Position numbers and translations under genes: made by a program
Shown here: in pieces, positions 12,313-23,700 of the stretch
How the letters are laid out: every line of letters begins with the position of its first letter
Numbering within the stretch: position 1 is the stretch's first letter
Notes under the pieces: model-generated
What the model was told of the DNA's origin: nothing
The model's input: the letters and a program-made list of their open reading frames with translations, nothing else
Databases searched by the model: none
NCBI RefSeq assembly: GCF_034140825.1
Contig: NC_089035.1
Location: forward strand, 41,594,001-41,658,000
Length of the DNA: 64,000 nucleotides
Origin: Oryza sativa Japonica Group
Taxonomy: Eukaryota > Streptophyta > Magnoliopsida > Poales > Poaceae
Direction: 5' to 3'

Positions 12313-12346
12313 AGAACTAATCGTTTGCCGACAAACGATTAGTTCT
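12313..12346. repeat. Perfect 15-bp inverted repeat
   Basis: AGAACTAATCGTTTG (12313-12327), a 4-base loop CCGA, then its exact reverse complement (12332-12346). It belongs to no repeat family I recognise. Confidence 0.9.
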
Positions 12347-12519
12347 AAACTGCTCATAAATTTCAATTAAACGAGTGGATAGCAACTGTGAGCATCACAA
12401 TTTAAATCTCACTCTTTCGTTTAGAAAATGGATTAAAATCCACCCATTACATCCACCGTTTAAATCGTAAGTCTTGTTTAATTTCCATTTTTTTTTCCAT
12501 TTACAACTGTGAGCATCTC

Positions 12520-12816
12520 TGAACACGTGTATAGAGCATTAAATATAGATAAAGAACTAATTGTACAGTTTGCATGAAAATCGCAAGACGAATCTTTTGA
12601 GTCTAATTAGTCCATGATTAACCATAAGTGCTATAGTAACCCACATATGCTAATGACGGATTAATTAAGCTTAATAAATTCGTCTCACGGTTTCCAGTCA
12701 AGTTTATAAAATTAGTTTTTTCATTCGTGTCAAAAACCCCTTTTGACATCCGGTCGGACAGTCAAACGTCCGATATGACACCCAAAAATTTCCATTTCGC
12801 GACCTAAACAACCCTT
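12520..12816. repeat. MITE, TTTAGAT family (copy 1)
   Basis: Contains the family's hallmark strings AAGACGAATCTTTTGAG, TCTAATTAGTCCATGATTA and AATAAATTCGTCTC, and ends in CGACCTAAACAACCC. Related copies lie at 14708-15043 and 25587-25915. Ends are approximate. Confidence 0.6.
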
Positions 12817-12975
12817 ACTAGAGTCACTCCACATCTCAAAGCATGTGAATTGATAAAACGCGAGCACAGTATTTGACATATAATTAACGGCGTACATTAA
12901 TGAGTAGTAAAAAAATTATTTATCGTCCCATATCCATGCGGGCACCGGCCGGCGAGGCGGCAGCGGCGGCGGCGG

Positions 12976-14197
12976 TCAGGCGGCCGGCGGGAAGGGGATG
13001 GCGGCGGCGGTCTTCTTCCACGCCGGGCGCGAGGAGATGTCGTCCCACCACGCCTTGACGTGCGGCCTGGACGCGACGAGCTCCGCCATGGGCGTCTTGG
13101 AGAGGAACAGCAGGTAGGACATGTGGTTGGCGTCGGCGAGCGAGAATCGGTTGCCGGCGAGGTAGCGGCTGCCGGCGAGGTGGGCGTCGTAGACGTCGAG
13201 CACCTGTGCCAGCGCGGCGGCGTGCTCGTCGACGGCGGCCGTGTCCGTGGCGCCGCCGAGGAGGGGCTTGATGAGGAGCTGGAAGACGAGGCCGGAGATG
13301 GCCGGGTAGAAGTGGTGCGACTCCACCTCCAGCCACACCTCCAGCTTCGCCGGCGACGCCTCCGCCGGCAGAAGGTCGGCGCCCTCCGCCTTGTACTTGG
13401 TCGCGATGTACCGGTTTATCGCGCGGGACTCTGCAATTTAATTAACTATAATTAAATCAATGCATAGTAAAATCAACCGGTTTTCTGTTAAAAAAAAGTT
13501 CACTTAAATCAGAAGGAACATGATTTGGTAATTCAGTTGTTACTTTAGACGTATGATTGACAAAACGGTGAATAGGAAAACTGAAAAAAAAAAAACAGGA
13601 ATGCCATTTTAGTAGACCGCAGGAAAATACATGAATTGGATACTAGTGATAGGATTGATCAAATAATATTTTCTAGGAGTTTCTGTTAATTTTATTTAAA
13701 ATCTATAGATGCACTGAAACATTCTTTAGGGTTTTTATAGAATTTGGAAGCTCAGCTAGCTCCAATACTTTGTTTCGAAGGATCATATAAGAAAAACTAC
13801 AAGTCGAATCTTACAAAATTAATTTCTCTATAGTTTCTTCGTTCAAAGGGGGGACTATAATTAGCCGGTTTCTTACCGTACAGGACTTCGTCTCCATCCT
13901 GCAGCACGGGGATCTGGCCGAAAGGCTGCAAAAAAATTAAAAAAGAACGTTGACGAAGATGTGAGATTCCGAGAGGATTTAGGGCAAAATAAGCATATGG
14001 ATGGCGGTTAATTAGGGCAAAAGGCAAGTACGTACGTTGAGGGCGAGGAAGTGGGGTTGCTTGTGGGCGGCGGTGCGGAGGTCGACGGGGACGAGGTCGA
14101 AGTCGAGGCCCTTCTCGTTCAGCACCGTCGCCACCCGCACCACGTTCGCCGACAGCGCCATCCCGTACACCCGCAGCTTCCTCCCCTCCCCCGCCAT
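12976..14197 (-). CDS. Phi-class glutathione S-transferase
   Basis: Conjugates glutathione to electrophilic substrates in the cytosol. Three exons: 14197-14036, 13925-13877 and 13430-12976, all with GT-AG borders, giving 221 residues, the usual phi length. The N-terminal thioredoxin-like domain carries the candidate catalytic Ser16 (MALSANVVRV), the glutathione-binding QIPVLQDGD (58-66) and ESRAI (71-75). The rest is the helical C-terminal domain with the family's LADANHMSYL stretch and an AWKK motif near the end. The start Met is the first in frame and has a good context. Exon 3 is strongly GC-rich, as in many grass genes. The overlapping open frames on both strands are shadows of that composition. 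The three-exon structure and the Ser-type active site separate phi from tau GSTs. Confidence 0.92.
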
Positions 14198-14469
14198 CGC
14201 CGACGATCTCTCCAGGCCACTCTCGCCGCCGGCGACGATGTGGTGGTGGCAAGCAGCAGATGGCGAGAGCGAGATGGGATCGGAGAATTGATGGCGCGCA
14301 GTGTGGTTTGTAATGTAATGGCGGACAGTGGTAGGTTGGAGGAGTGCGATTGATGAGCCGCGGATGCAGCGGCCAGCGGGGGAGCGTCGTTGGTGTGAGG
14401 ACTACTGAGAGGACCGGTCCACACACGGCACTGCACGCACGCGAGCGTTGAATGCGTGCGTAAACGTAG

Positions 14470-14695
14470 TACACCCTCCGTCGGAAAAAAAAAATCCAAC
14501 GTTTAACCGTTCGTCTTATTTAAAAAAATTATAAAAAAATTAAAAAGACAAGTCATACATAAAGTATTGATCATGTTTTATCATTTAACAATAATAAAAA
14601 TACTAATTATAAAAAAATTTCATATAAGACGGACAGTCAAACGTTGGACACGGAAACCTAGGTTTTATCTTTTTTTTTCCAGTCCCTCCGTCCGT
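14470..14695. repeat. Stowaway-like fold-back MITE
   Basis: TACACCCTCCGTCGG lies at the left. Inner arms TCCAACGTTTAAC and GTCAAACGTTGGA are inverted. It sits just upstream of the GST gene, so it may overlap its promoter. Confidence 0.6.
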
Positions 14696-14707
14696 GGACC
14701 GTGGGTG

Positions 14708-15043
14708 TTTAGATCTGAGGGTAAAGTTTTGCTGTATCACATCGGGTATTACATAGGGTATCATATGCGGGTGTTCGGGTACTAATAAAAAAAACTAATT
14801 ACAGAATCCATTAGTAAACAACTAGATGAATTTATTAAGCCTAATTAATCCGTCATTAGCAAATGTTTACTGTAGCATCACATTGTCAAATCATGGAGCA
14901 ATTAGGCTTAAAAGATTCGTCTCGCAAATTAGTTGCAATCTATGTAATTAGTTTTTTTTAGCCTATATTTAATACTTCATACAGGTGTTCAAACGTCCGA
15001 TGTGACAGGGTGAAAAATTTTGAGGTGTGATCTAAACAGGGCC
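14708..15043. repeat. MITE, TTTAGAT family (copy 2)
   Basis: Begins GTGTTTAGATCTGAGG and ends GATCTAAACAGGGCC, with internal AATTAATCCGTCATTAGC and CTGTAGCATCACATTG. These strings recur in the copy at 25587. Confidence 0.7.
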
Positions 15044-15567
15044 TTAATCTAATTAGAGATAAAATATTACCTAATCCAATAAACTTAGACATGCATATAT
15101 TTAGATTTGTTGGACTAGTTAATGTCACATTTCCAATTAGGCTGGGTTTGTTTTGGAATGGAGAGTAATACAGATATGGTATGTTTTAGAACTAAAAATC
15201 TGAGCAACTATCTATTTAAATTTGTACTATTAAAATATGTCACATTTATACTTGGTTTAGTTATATGAGACAAATGAAACACCAATCATCGGGGATGTGG
15301 GTCGGGATGCTCTACGAGATCTTCGTCATATTGCCTGCGACAATCAGATTTTTGGATATTTGATCGAAAAAATGGTAGAAGTATTCTCTTCGTCTATAAA
15401 TATTAGGAATTTTAGTTATAAATTCGTTCATATTTTTATTAAAATTTCTTATATTTAAGGACATAGAAAATAACGGTCAGAAGTAGAGGTGCGGCAGTAC
15501 GTGGACATATATTATGTACTAACTAGAATTTCTCATATTTAATAACTGAGGTAATCATATGTATAGG
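15044..15567. other. Intergenic DNA with a Stowaway relic
   Basis: 15383-15545 shows weak Stowaway-like ends (TTCTCTTCGTCTATAAATATT). Nothing else is recognised. Confidence 0.4.
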
Positions 15568-16040
15568 CAAGGTTGTCATTATCCCGATTTGTATCCTAAT
15601 ATCTTACGATACTACGATCCTATCAAGCCGAAACGATAACGATTCCACCTAGTATCCTAATTTTCATAGTATTTCGATCCTACTATTCATTAATACACGA
15701 TCCTACGAAATCTTAGGTGGTATCCCGATTCTACGATCCCTACGATACTACAAAATATTATTTAAAATAACTTGGTTTGAAAATAACGTAACTAAATATG
15801 CTCAAATTTATATAAAAATCAGTTAGATATATCAAAACCAACGTGGTTTCTCTTGATAAATGTCTCCATTTGCATGACATATATCATTACTACATATTTT
15901 TTTTATATATAGAATGGCTATATATAATTAATATAAATATTAATTAAACTTAAAAAAAATCTCATAGTATCCCGATACTACGATACGATATTACTTTGAG
16001 CAAAACGATACTACCTAGTATCCCGATCCTGACAACCTTG
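15568..16040. repeat. hAT-like MITE with 8-bp target duplication
   Basis: Terminal inverted repeats CAAGGTTGTCA...TGACAACCTTG. The flanks are TGTATAGG (15560-15567) and TGTATAGA (16041-16048), an 8-bp duplication with one difference, as expected for hAT elements. The interior is unusual: many copies of a TATCCCGATACTACGATCC-like unit near both ends. Confidence 0.65.
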
Positions 16041-16194
16041 TGTATAGATGCATCGGTATGTGGATGTTTATTACTATGTACTATCATGGGGGATACATAT
16101 CACTTCTTCTATCTCAAAATATAATAAACTAGGAGTAAATAAGACATGATTATATTTTGATACGAAGTGAATATATAATACCTTCGTCTTAGGG

Positions 16195-16347
16195 ATTTTG
16201 GTGTGCTTAGTTCCTTAAAAAAAAGTTTGAAGTTTGAAGAAAGTTGGGAGTTTGAAAAAAAAGTTGGAAGTTTATGTGTGTAGAAAAGTTTTTGATGTGA
16301 TATGATGTGATGGAAAGTTGAGAATAGGGGGAAAACTAAACACGGCC
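16195..16347. repeat. MITE, GGCCGTGTTTAGTTC family (copy 2)
   Basis: Left end GTGTGCTTAGTTCC and right end AACTAAACACGGCC are inverted. The interior has GATGTGATGGAAAGTTG, shared with the other copies. The left end is approximate. Confidence 0.6.
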
Positions 16348-17032
16348 TATGCTCGGATTGAGGTAGTTACTGTAACCAAGTAGATGACGGGCATATGGGA
16401 GTGTCAGATAAACGACGTATCACGAGACACACGAGTGAGAAAGCTACACGCGACGTACCGTCGATTAGCGAATTGCGACCCAGGCCCTGGCAGAGAAACG
16501 TGATAGCCAGCCAGCCAAATTAAACGCCAGCCAAGTAACCAACTCACCCGACAACTAGCGACCCAGCCAACTTGTACAAGTAGGAGGATATGCCAATTAC
16601 TTACTAGAGAAAGAGGATGGACAATTGGACGAAGTCCCCGCTACATATACCTTCTGATCACGAAACTCTCAATCAGGCTCCATGGAAACACAACACGCAA
16701 CCAATTGCTTCAGGAACACACAGCAAAATGGCATAAGAAACTTACACCCGCTCCCTCACTTGGCAATTTATTCTCAACGGGGAACAACGAGCCGTCAGCT
16801 GCTGGATGAACTTTTCAGGATAATAGAGAAACATGAATCGTGAAAGCATTTGCTAACGTGGGAGTAATATTATTATGTCCATCTGCACAAGGGTTCTTTT
16901 AACCCTCAACAGAGCATACTTGTAGAATCACCACTAAGATATATTTACAAATAATAACAATAATCGAGAGGGCACACAGATACTGTACAACCCCGATACA
17001 AGGGAGGAAAAACAGATCCGCTGCTTGGGCTG
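16348..17032. other. 3' flank of the ATG18 gene
   Basis: Downstream side of the minus-strand ATG18 gene; it should include the 3' untranslated region. No other gene or repeat was recognised. Confidence 0.4.
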
Positions 17033-20000
17033 CTACTGTGGTTGATCCGATGATGGTTTTAGGAAATTGTAGCACTCCAGCTGCAGCATCTCTCCTCCGT
17101 TTACAGGGTCGAACTGGCATCGGTAGAAGCTGTAACACACGGAAGGTATATAAGATCAAACCTGTAGTAAGGAATTCCAACAAGCAACAACGAATGTTCA
17201 ATCCTGATGCACATACCTTCCATCCATGCCAACAACTGCCACGGTATTCTTCTCATGGCCAAATGCAACAATATATTGCTCCCCCTCGTGGAGTCTGAAC
17301 TGAGCTACAGACCACTCCGAGTGGAAATATTTTGGTAGTACACCTGACAGCAACAGAAAATCAATGTGTGAAAATGAGCTAACCCAAGAGTAACATGCAA
17401 TCCAACCAAAACCAGAAAAACAGCATTTTTCATCATTGTAAACATGTAACCTTAACCAAATAATGACACAAAACGGGTACCTATATATCATGAACTTTGA
17501 AGATGCAACCAGTACTTGGGTACAAATAAATAAAAAAATCATAAGACCATTCATACAGTGTTGATTTCAGGCTTCCAGCAAGGGCAACAACAAATGCGCA
17601 AAAAGGAGAAGATACTAGGATACAAGTTATTAATAATGGGATTAGTATACCATGAAAATTCAGAGACGAACATATTGATGTATATTAAAAGTCCTTATCA
17701 TTTGCTTTCTAAAAATGAAACTTAAAAGGCAAAGATGGGCCTCAAAAGCAAATTAAAGGAATATATATCATTGTTCTTTTCTTCCGAATACACAGGAGAG
17801 CTGCATATGATTGCAGTATATCACTATTTTCAAACATGGAAACATTCAACCACAAAAGTATATATATAAGTGGATGGAGAGATATAGTTACCCTTAATGA
17901 AAGAAAGAGATGGACTGATATGTGGAACATCAGGATCTGGAGCAGGCAGGGGCTTATCATTCGTGGTTAATCCAACATTTATCTTTAGATTGAACACATG
18001 TATTGTTCCTTTATCACTTGATACAGCCAAATATTGCAAATTGTTGGAGAACGCCAAGCTATATATTTCTGCTCTATCAGCACCTCTCCGTACCTATAAC
18101 AGAAGAAATCAGAAAATATTAATTGACAAATTCCTATAAATAAAAATAAAATGGCAAAACTTCATCATGCCGTAAGCTTAATAATGATTAAAAATTAGCA
18201 AACTGACAAGAGCAAGAGCATACACATCTTCTTATGTGGTAAGTACTTACTGGTATATATAGGTTCTTATTATGTGATATACTAGCAAGATGCAATGCAT
18301 TTAGTCTCCCGCAAGTAGAATTTAATCAAGCTAGTAAAGCTCAAAAGTTGATTGCACAATAAATTACAAGTTGATAAAAAAAATTGAAATCTGAATAAAG
18401 AATAAAACTGATACTCCCTCCGTTTCATATTATAAGACGTTCTAGCATTGCCCACATTCATATATATGTTAATGAATCTAGACACACATATATATCTAGA
18501 TTCATTAACATATATATGAATGTGGACGGGATCAAGTATTTGATTCAGGAATCTGCCCTTGTGTATTCCAGATACTTTTTACTGGATTTAGATATACCTG
18601 TCTGGTGGAATGACATGTTCTGAGCTATGTGGTGTTTAGATATAAGCATATTCATACATCTTTGTTTCTTAACATCGCTCTAGACGCCCTCAAAATTAAA
18701 CAATACTGTATCTAGTTTGATGAGCCTGGTGAGATGTGCCTTTCAATGTGTATTTTGAAGGTTTAAATTTATCATAGCTAGTAAAAACTTCTGTTACTGC
18801 ATCCCGGCCATGTTGACTGGTTGAGCTATGTTATTCGTACACTACATTACATATATCATCTCTGTTTCCGCCCTAATCTGGTTAACTGTGTTAGCTCTGT
18901 ATTTATGACTGACATGGTCCTTATCTGATCTAAAAACAAAGAGCCGCATGTTACAGGGTACTAAGTCATTCAATGGTAACTAGAACACATTCCAACCAAT
19001 CTAACATCTTTTTCAGATACACCCAAGAACATTCAATCTAACATCTTTTTTGGAATCTTCATCCAAAAAAAGGAAAAGCAAATGGTACATGTAAGAAAGT
19101 TACTGGCTACACGTCTTGATTTAAGAGCAGAGGAGGATAACAGAACACTCCAGATGATTCTAGCATTACATTTCCATGTGATCTTACTACTTTGTAGAAT
19201 CCACCATATCAATAAATAGCCATCTTGACTCCAAAACCCCAACGTTGATATACAGCATATATCTATTTTACTGAGGAAATGGTTCAGACCATATCATCAG
19301 CTAAAGGTTATGCGCTTTATTGATACTTGAAAGGACCATATTTCCTCAAGAACTATGACAAGCAGCACCCAAAACTACTAAAACATCCGAGAAACAAAAG
19401 GCCTACTATTGTTTGGTCCAACTACCAATGTTTGGCACCTCGAGTCCTACAGACTTGCGAAGTGAAATGAAGTACTCCCTCCGGTCACTGATATATGACA
19501 CACGGTGTCAAATAACGATGGCCAGAGGTAGTATGTTATTTTTCCAAAAGAAGGGAGCGCAGTTGGAAAGCGACATGTCATATGACTCATTCAGCACGCA
19601 TCCAGTTATAAATCCTTACCCTTCTAAGCTGTAAGTTTCAGGTGGAAAAAGGGAGACAGGATGTGCCATAAGTTTCAAATGGAAGAAGGGAAACAGGATA
19701 GGGCATCACAAAGCTTGGGTTGGGTTATTCATTCAACTCTAGTATATCTAGAACTGTAATAATTAGAACAATGGCTAGAAAAATTTCCTGATTTGTAAAT
19801 TGAAGCAATCAGTAGGTATTCACTGTCATTTCATTTAAAGAGCTTGAAAAATTGCAGTATGATATGCAGCAGCATAAACACAGCAAAAATTGCTGCTGAT
19901 ATATGTTAAAGCAAAAAAACATCCGCCATCGGCTTTATAATGCTTCAACCAATTATTCACCATGGGCAGTCTTGTACAAAATATGAAGCTTTTCATGAAC

Positions 20001-21115
20001 TAGAGTAATGTCACACATAACAACTTAGAAAGGTTATAGTATACTAATGTTGCTTAACAGCAATGTGTTTTATATGCATTCAGCCTAAATTATAGTGCGT
20101 TAATCAATTCTAGCATTGACAGTCAAAGTATACAAGTTCATCTAAATGAATGTTTTGGGGAGCTTACTTCCTGCAGGAGATTGCCCTCGGCAGCATTGTA
20201 GATTCTAACAAGTGTCCCCTTGGTGCTGGCAGTAGCAATGAGCCTCCCATCCTGTGATAATGCAAAGCACGCGACACGGGAAGTATGCGCATTGATGAAT
20301 TTGGTCTTCCTGGCACCATAGTGCTCCACTCTAACCTGCCCTTTCTGTGCACCAGGGCAAACCAGCACAATCGATCCGGGCTGCTGCGAAACCGCGCAGA
20401 GGCCCTTCGGGTTAGGCGCCGTCTCGATCTGGTGAACAAGCTTCAGGTCCGCGAAATTGTAGACGAAGATTTTGTTCTCTAGCACCACGATGATGCGATC
20501 GCGGCGGAGGCGGACACCGCGCACGGGGGAGCGGAAGGAGAGCTCCCCGATACACCGGCTCTGGTGGTCGTCCCAGATCATCACCTTGTTAGGCGGGTAG
20601 TGAGGGGCGTCTCCGCCGCCGACGAGGGCCAGTATGTTACACCGGAACAGCATCTCCACGACGCCGATTCCTCCTCCTCCACCGCCGACGCCGTTGTCCC
20701 CCGCGGCCCCGAGGTCCCGGCGGAAGATCTCGCGGAATGGATCGCAGTTGTAGATGCGGAAGCCCGACTTGGTCCCCGCCGCGAAGCAGCCGTAGTCCTG
20801 GTTGAAGGAGATATGGAGGAGATCCTTCGCCGCCGGGTGGGGAGCCGCCCTCTCGCCTCCACCTCCACCTCCACCTCCCGCAGCAGCAGCAGCCGCGGCG
20901 GCCGTGGGCGAAGTAGACGAGGCGGATGAGACAGAAGACGAGGAGTCATCGCCGCTCTCCTCGTCGCCAGACGGGGTGGGGTCGATCGAGGTGGTGGGGA
21001 GAGGCGGCTCCGGCTCCGGCTTCGTCTCCGTCACCGGCGGCGGCGGCGGGGGGTCGTCGGAGACGGGGTTAGGGTTTGGTGGGGCCGGCGAGGCGTCGTG
21101 CGGCGGCGTCGCCAT
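17033..21115 (-). CDS. ATG18: ATG18-family autophagy protein (WIPI/PROPPIN)
   Basis: A phosphoinositide-binding WD40 propeller that acts with ATG2 in autophagosome formation. Four exons: 21115-20168, 18093-17892, 17343-17217 and 17129-17033, giving 457 residues. The start is the ATG at 21115 in GCCCATGGCG context; the frame stays open upstream but has no other ATG. The N-terminus (1-115) is a long Pro/Ser/Ala/Gly-rich low-complexity tail. The propeller follows, starting at [17 protein letters not shown]. The lipid-binding R-R-G motif spans the exon 1/2 join and reads VRRG (317-320), where yeast Atg18 has FRRG. The C-terminus, [14 protein letters not shown] then FLKP, matches plant ATG18 proteins, in my memory closest to the ATG18c/d/e (WDR45-like) group. 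Intron 1 is about 2.1 kb and holds a truncated Stowaway hairpin. Confidence 0.9.
18412..18529. repeat. Truncated Stowaway MITE in ATG18 intron 1, 31-bp perfect stem
   Basis: The left end is ATACTCCCTCCGTTTCATAT. Arms at 18452-18482 and 18495-18525 are exact reverse complements over 31 bp, with a 12-base loop (CACACATATATA). The right terminal repeat is missing. The related copy at 58854-59009 has both ends. Confidence 0.85.
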
Positions 21116-21501
21116 GGGCAGAATCGGAAGCGTGGGGGAAGAGAGCTCGTGGAGTCGGAGGTTGCGGGGGGTCACTCACGCGCGGGTGTGGGGGTAGACG
21201 TAGCTGATGCGGTCGGTGAATCGGAGCCGGAGTTGGGTGTTATTCACGAGAATGCCATCGAGTGGGGTTCGGTGGTGAGGTGAGGTGAACCGGCAAGCGA
21301 AGCGAAGCTAGCTTGGCCTGTTCGTTGCCGTGCGTTGCGATGGGGATCGGGTTGGCGTTGGCGTGGAGGGGAAGGCAGGCGGCGCATCTCGTTCGTGGCG
21401 TACGGGTTTTTCTCATGTAGGAGTACGTATGTTTTGTACGATAGCTCTACGGCCACGCACACACGTTGTGAATAGTTGGGCAGGATGGAATTAACAAGGA
21501 G

Positions 21502-21810
21502 TACTCCCTCCGTAAAAAAATATACGAATCTAAAATTAAGTGGAACATTTTTTTAATACTACGGATCTTGATATATTGGGTGTGTTTAGTTCCTGAAAAA
21601 AGTTGAAAGTTTGGGAAAAGTTGGGAGTTTGAAAAAAAAATTGAAAGTTTATATGTGTAGAAAAGTTTTTTATATCATATGATGTGATGGAAAGTTGTAA
21701 GTTTGGGGTAGTTGGGGGTGAACTAAACACGGCCATTGTATATTCAAATTCGTAGTAGAAGTGTCTCATCCGATACTAGATTCTTATATTTTTGAATCGA
21801 ATAGAGTACT
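21502..21810. repeat. Stowaway MITE interrupted by another MITE
   Basis: Left end TACTCCCTCCGTAAAAAAAT and right end GAATCGAATAGAGTACT. Inner arms (ATACGAATCTAAAA; TTCTTATATTTTTGAATCG) are roughly inverted. It lies about 390 bp upstream of the ATG18 start. Confidence 0.65.
21578..21734. repeat. MITE, GGCCGTGTTTAGTTC family (copy 3), nested
   Basis: Inserted within the Stowaway copy at 21502-21810. Ends GGGTGTGTTTAGTTCC and GAACTAAACACGGCC are inverted and are flanked by ATT on both sides (21575-21577 and 21735-21737). Confidence 0.7.
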
Positions 21811-21824
21811 CAATAGATGAAGGT

Positions 21825-22025
21825 TTTGTTTGGGGGAGTTTAAAATTCTGATAAGCAACCGGTGAGACTAGTTTCTAGCTTTTAGTTTATTTTTTTATTC
21901 TACAATTACAGCTTCCCATAATCTAAGTGAAAATCTGAACTGATTACGAGAGTTTCTAGCAACCAAAGATTCTAGAATAAGCTGTAGCTACCAAAACCCG
22001 AACTGTCTTGTTCTCTAGTGTGATT
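21825..22025. repeat. Possible diverged MITE
   Basis: Starts GGTTTTGTTTGGGGGAGTTT, with weakly inverted inner segments (AGCTTTTAGTTTAT; ATAAGCTGTAGCTACC). GTTTGGGGGAGTTT-type ends are common in rice MITEs. The right end is unclear. Confidence 0.35.
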
Positions 22026-22223
22026 TGTGAGGCTACGCCGCTGCATAGGATTTGCACATTTCTTAGGCTTTTAAACATTGCATTTAGTAAGAATAAAAAC
22101 CTCTATAATAAATTTCTAGTGCAAAATTTTAAACTCTCTCTATATAAGTTAATTCATTTATTCATACCCTTTTAAAAAAAAAGTCAAATAATCCACCCAA
22201 CGCAGCTAGAGCTGATTGCGATG

Positions 22224-22377
22224 TACTCTCTTCGTACTATAAAAATAAACCTAATATAAGCCGTAACACATTCAAAGACTTAATCCGAACAAGTTTTTCG
22301 GATTCTTAGTACTTATATGTGGCACATCTCATGCTTATATTTGTTTTTTAATGGATCGGATGGAGTACTATGCATGC
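22224..22377. repeat. Stowaway MITE (diverged)
   Basis: TACTCTCTTCGTACTATAAA at the left and GGATCGGATGGAGTA at the right form inverted ends flanked by TA. Confidence 0.6.
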
Positions 22378-22904
22378 ATAGACATTGGTGATTAGCAAAT
22401 CATTAGGTGATGTGGGTTCGCCGTCTTCGTATCTATATCATCCTTACGAAGAACCGTGTTGTTGGTTAGAAAATAATTATGTCATCATCGTTAGCAATGG
22501 TAATTGCAACGGTACGGTACAATTCAACCGTCGCGCGTGATGATTGAATACAAAATTGAATCGAAAGAATTTCAGAAAAATAATCATTTGACTTGGATGG
22601 CCCCCGAGATGGAGGGAGTTTGTTACTCTATATCACACCGCTAGATTAGAAAATAATTAGATCAGCATTACTATTAAAGATAGCCGCAAAAGTGTGTAAT
22701 GGCAGAATTCAATTGATGGCACCTAGAGATGGAGGTGGTGGTTGTCATGACAGTCGTGGCAATCATGTTTATCACGCTTTGTTAGCTAATCCGTAATGCT
22801 AAACTCAGGTCAAATACTGATTAGTTCTTTGAGAGCTGTGAGATAAATAAGAAACTCAAAATGCCACAAGAAACCCCTGGAACTTCACTGATTGCTCTCA
22901 GAAA

Positions 22905-23352
22905 AAAGCTCGACTTTGGCGTCCAATTTAGGAGCGTAATTCTAGCACTTCTTTTGTCTAGGTTGTGTTGATTCGTTAATCCCTAGCATAACTAGGGTTA
23001 ACGCACTGGCCATCAGAATTCAGAAGCAGGGTAAGATGCTCGATCATAAATTGGGTGCATAAGAAATTCAATTTGAAGCAGGGAATTCAGCAATGTCAAT
23101 CCTCCAGGAAGACAATCAGATGTAACAAATAAGAAAACCATCACTCTCAGGAAAAAGAACAAGATCGTACTCAGGTTGACCTTGGCATCATTTTGCAGCG
23201 TAATTCTACCACCTTTTGTTATAACTTGGATTAAAACCCCCCATCAGAATTCAGAAGCAGCTGCGCAAGATGCCCATCACAATTTTCCAATCCTAAATTA
23301 AAATTCAACTTGAAAAGCACGGCATGCAGCAATGTCAATCCTCTAAAAAGAC
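22905..23352. repeat. Diverged ~210-bp direct duplication
   Basis: 22905-23115 and 23153-23352 share the same string of blocks in the same order: GCGTAATTCTA, CCATCAGAATTCAGAAGCAG, AAATTCAA(C/T)TTGAA and CAGCAATGTCAATCCTC. Spacing is about 245 bp. No coding or transposon identity was recognised. Confidence 0.75.
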
Positions 23353-23700
23353 TGAACCACCAAATCATTATTGCCGCTTCAAATTGCCCTATGCAACTTG
23401 TACCATTCAATTGAAACAAGCAATAATTGATCAAGTTGATGAACGAACAAGTAATCAAACCAGAGCCGCGGGTCATGAAAGATTCCGATTAGGCGCTTAA
23501 TTCATTCAAAAAAACAAAAACAAAAAAAACAACAGTTGACTCATATTTGTACTCCATCACATAGCTTCACCACATATATATGGTGTCAATTAAACTCCTA
23601 TTTACATCATCCATAATTTGGTCCTGGCAGTAAACAAAATTCAAAACAAAAACCAATACGAGATTATACGAAGATCACCCATTGCATCGATCTGTGTCAT

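Noticed and set aside
10293-12900. Second LTR of the gypsy element
   Set aside because: I compared the LTR ends with sequence to the right and saw no matching TGTTGACA...TGTTAACA stretch.
13060-13455. Plus-strand frame opposite GST exon 3
   Set aside because: Shadow of the GC-rich GST exon; low-complexity Glu/Gly/Arg product.
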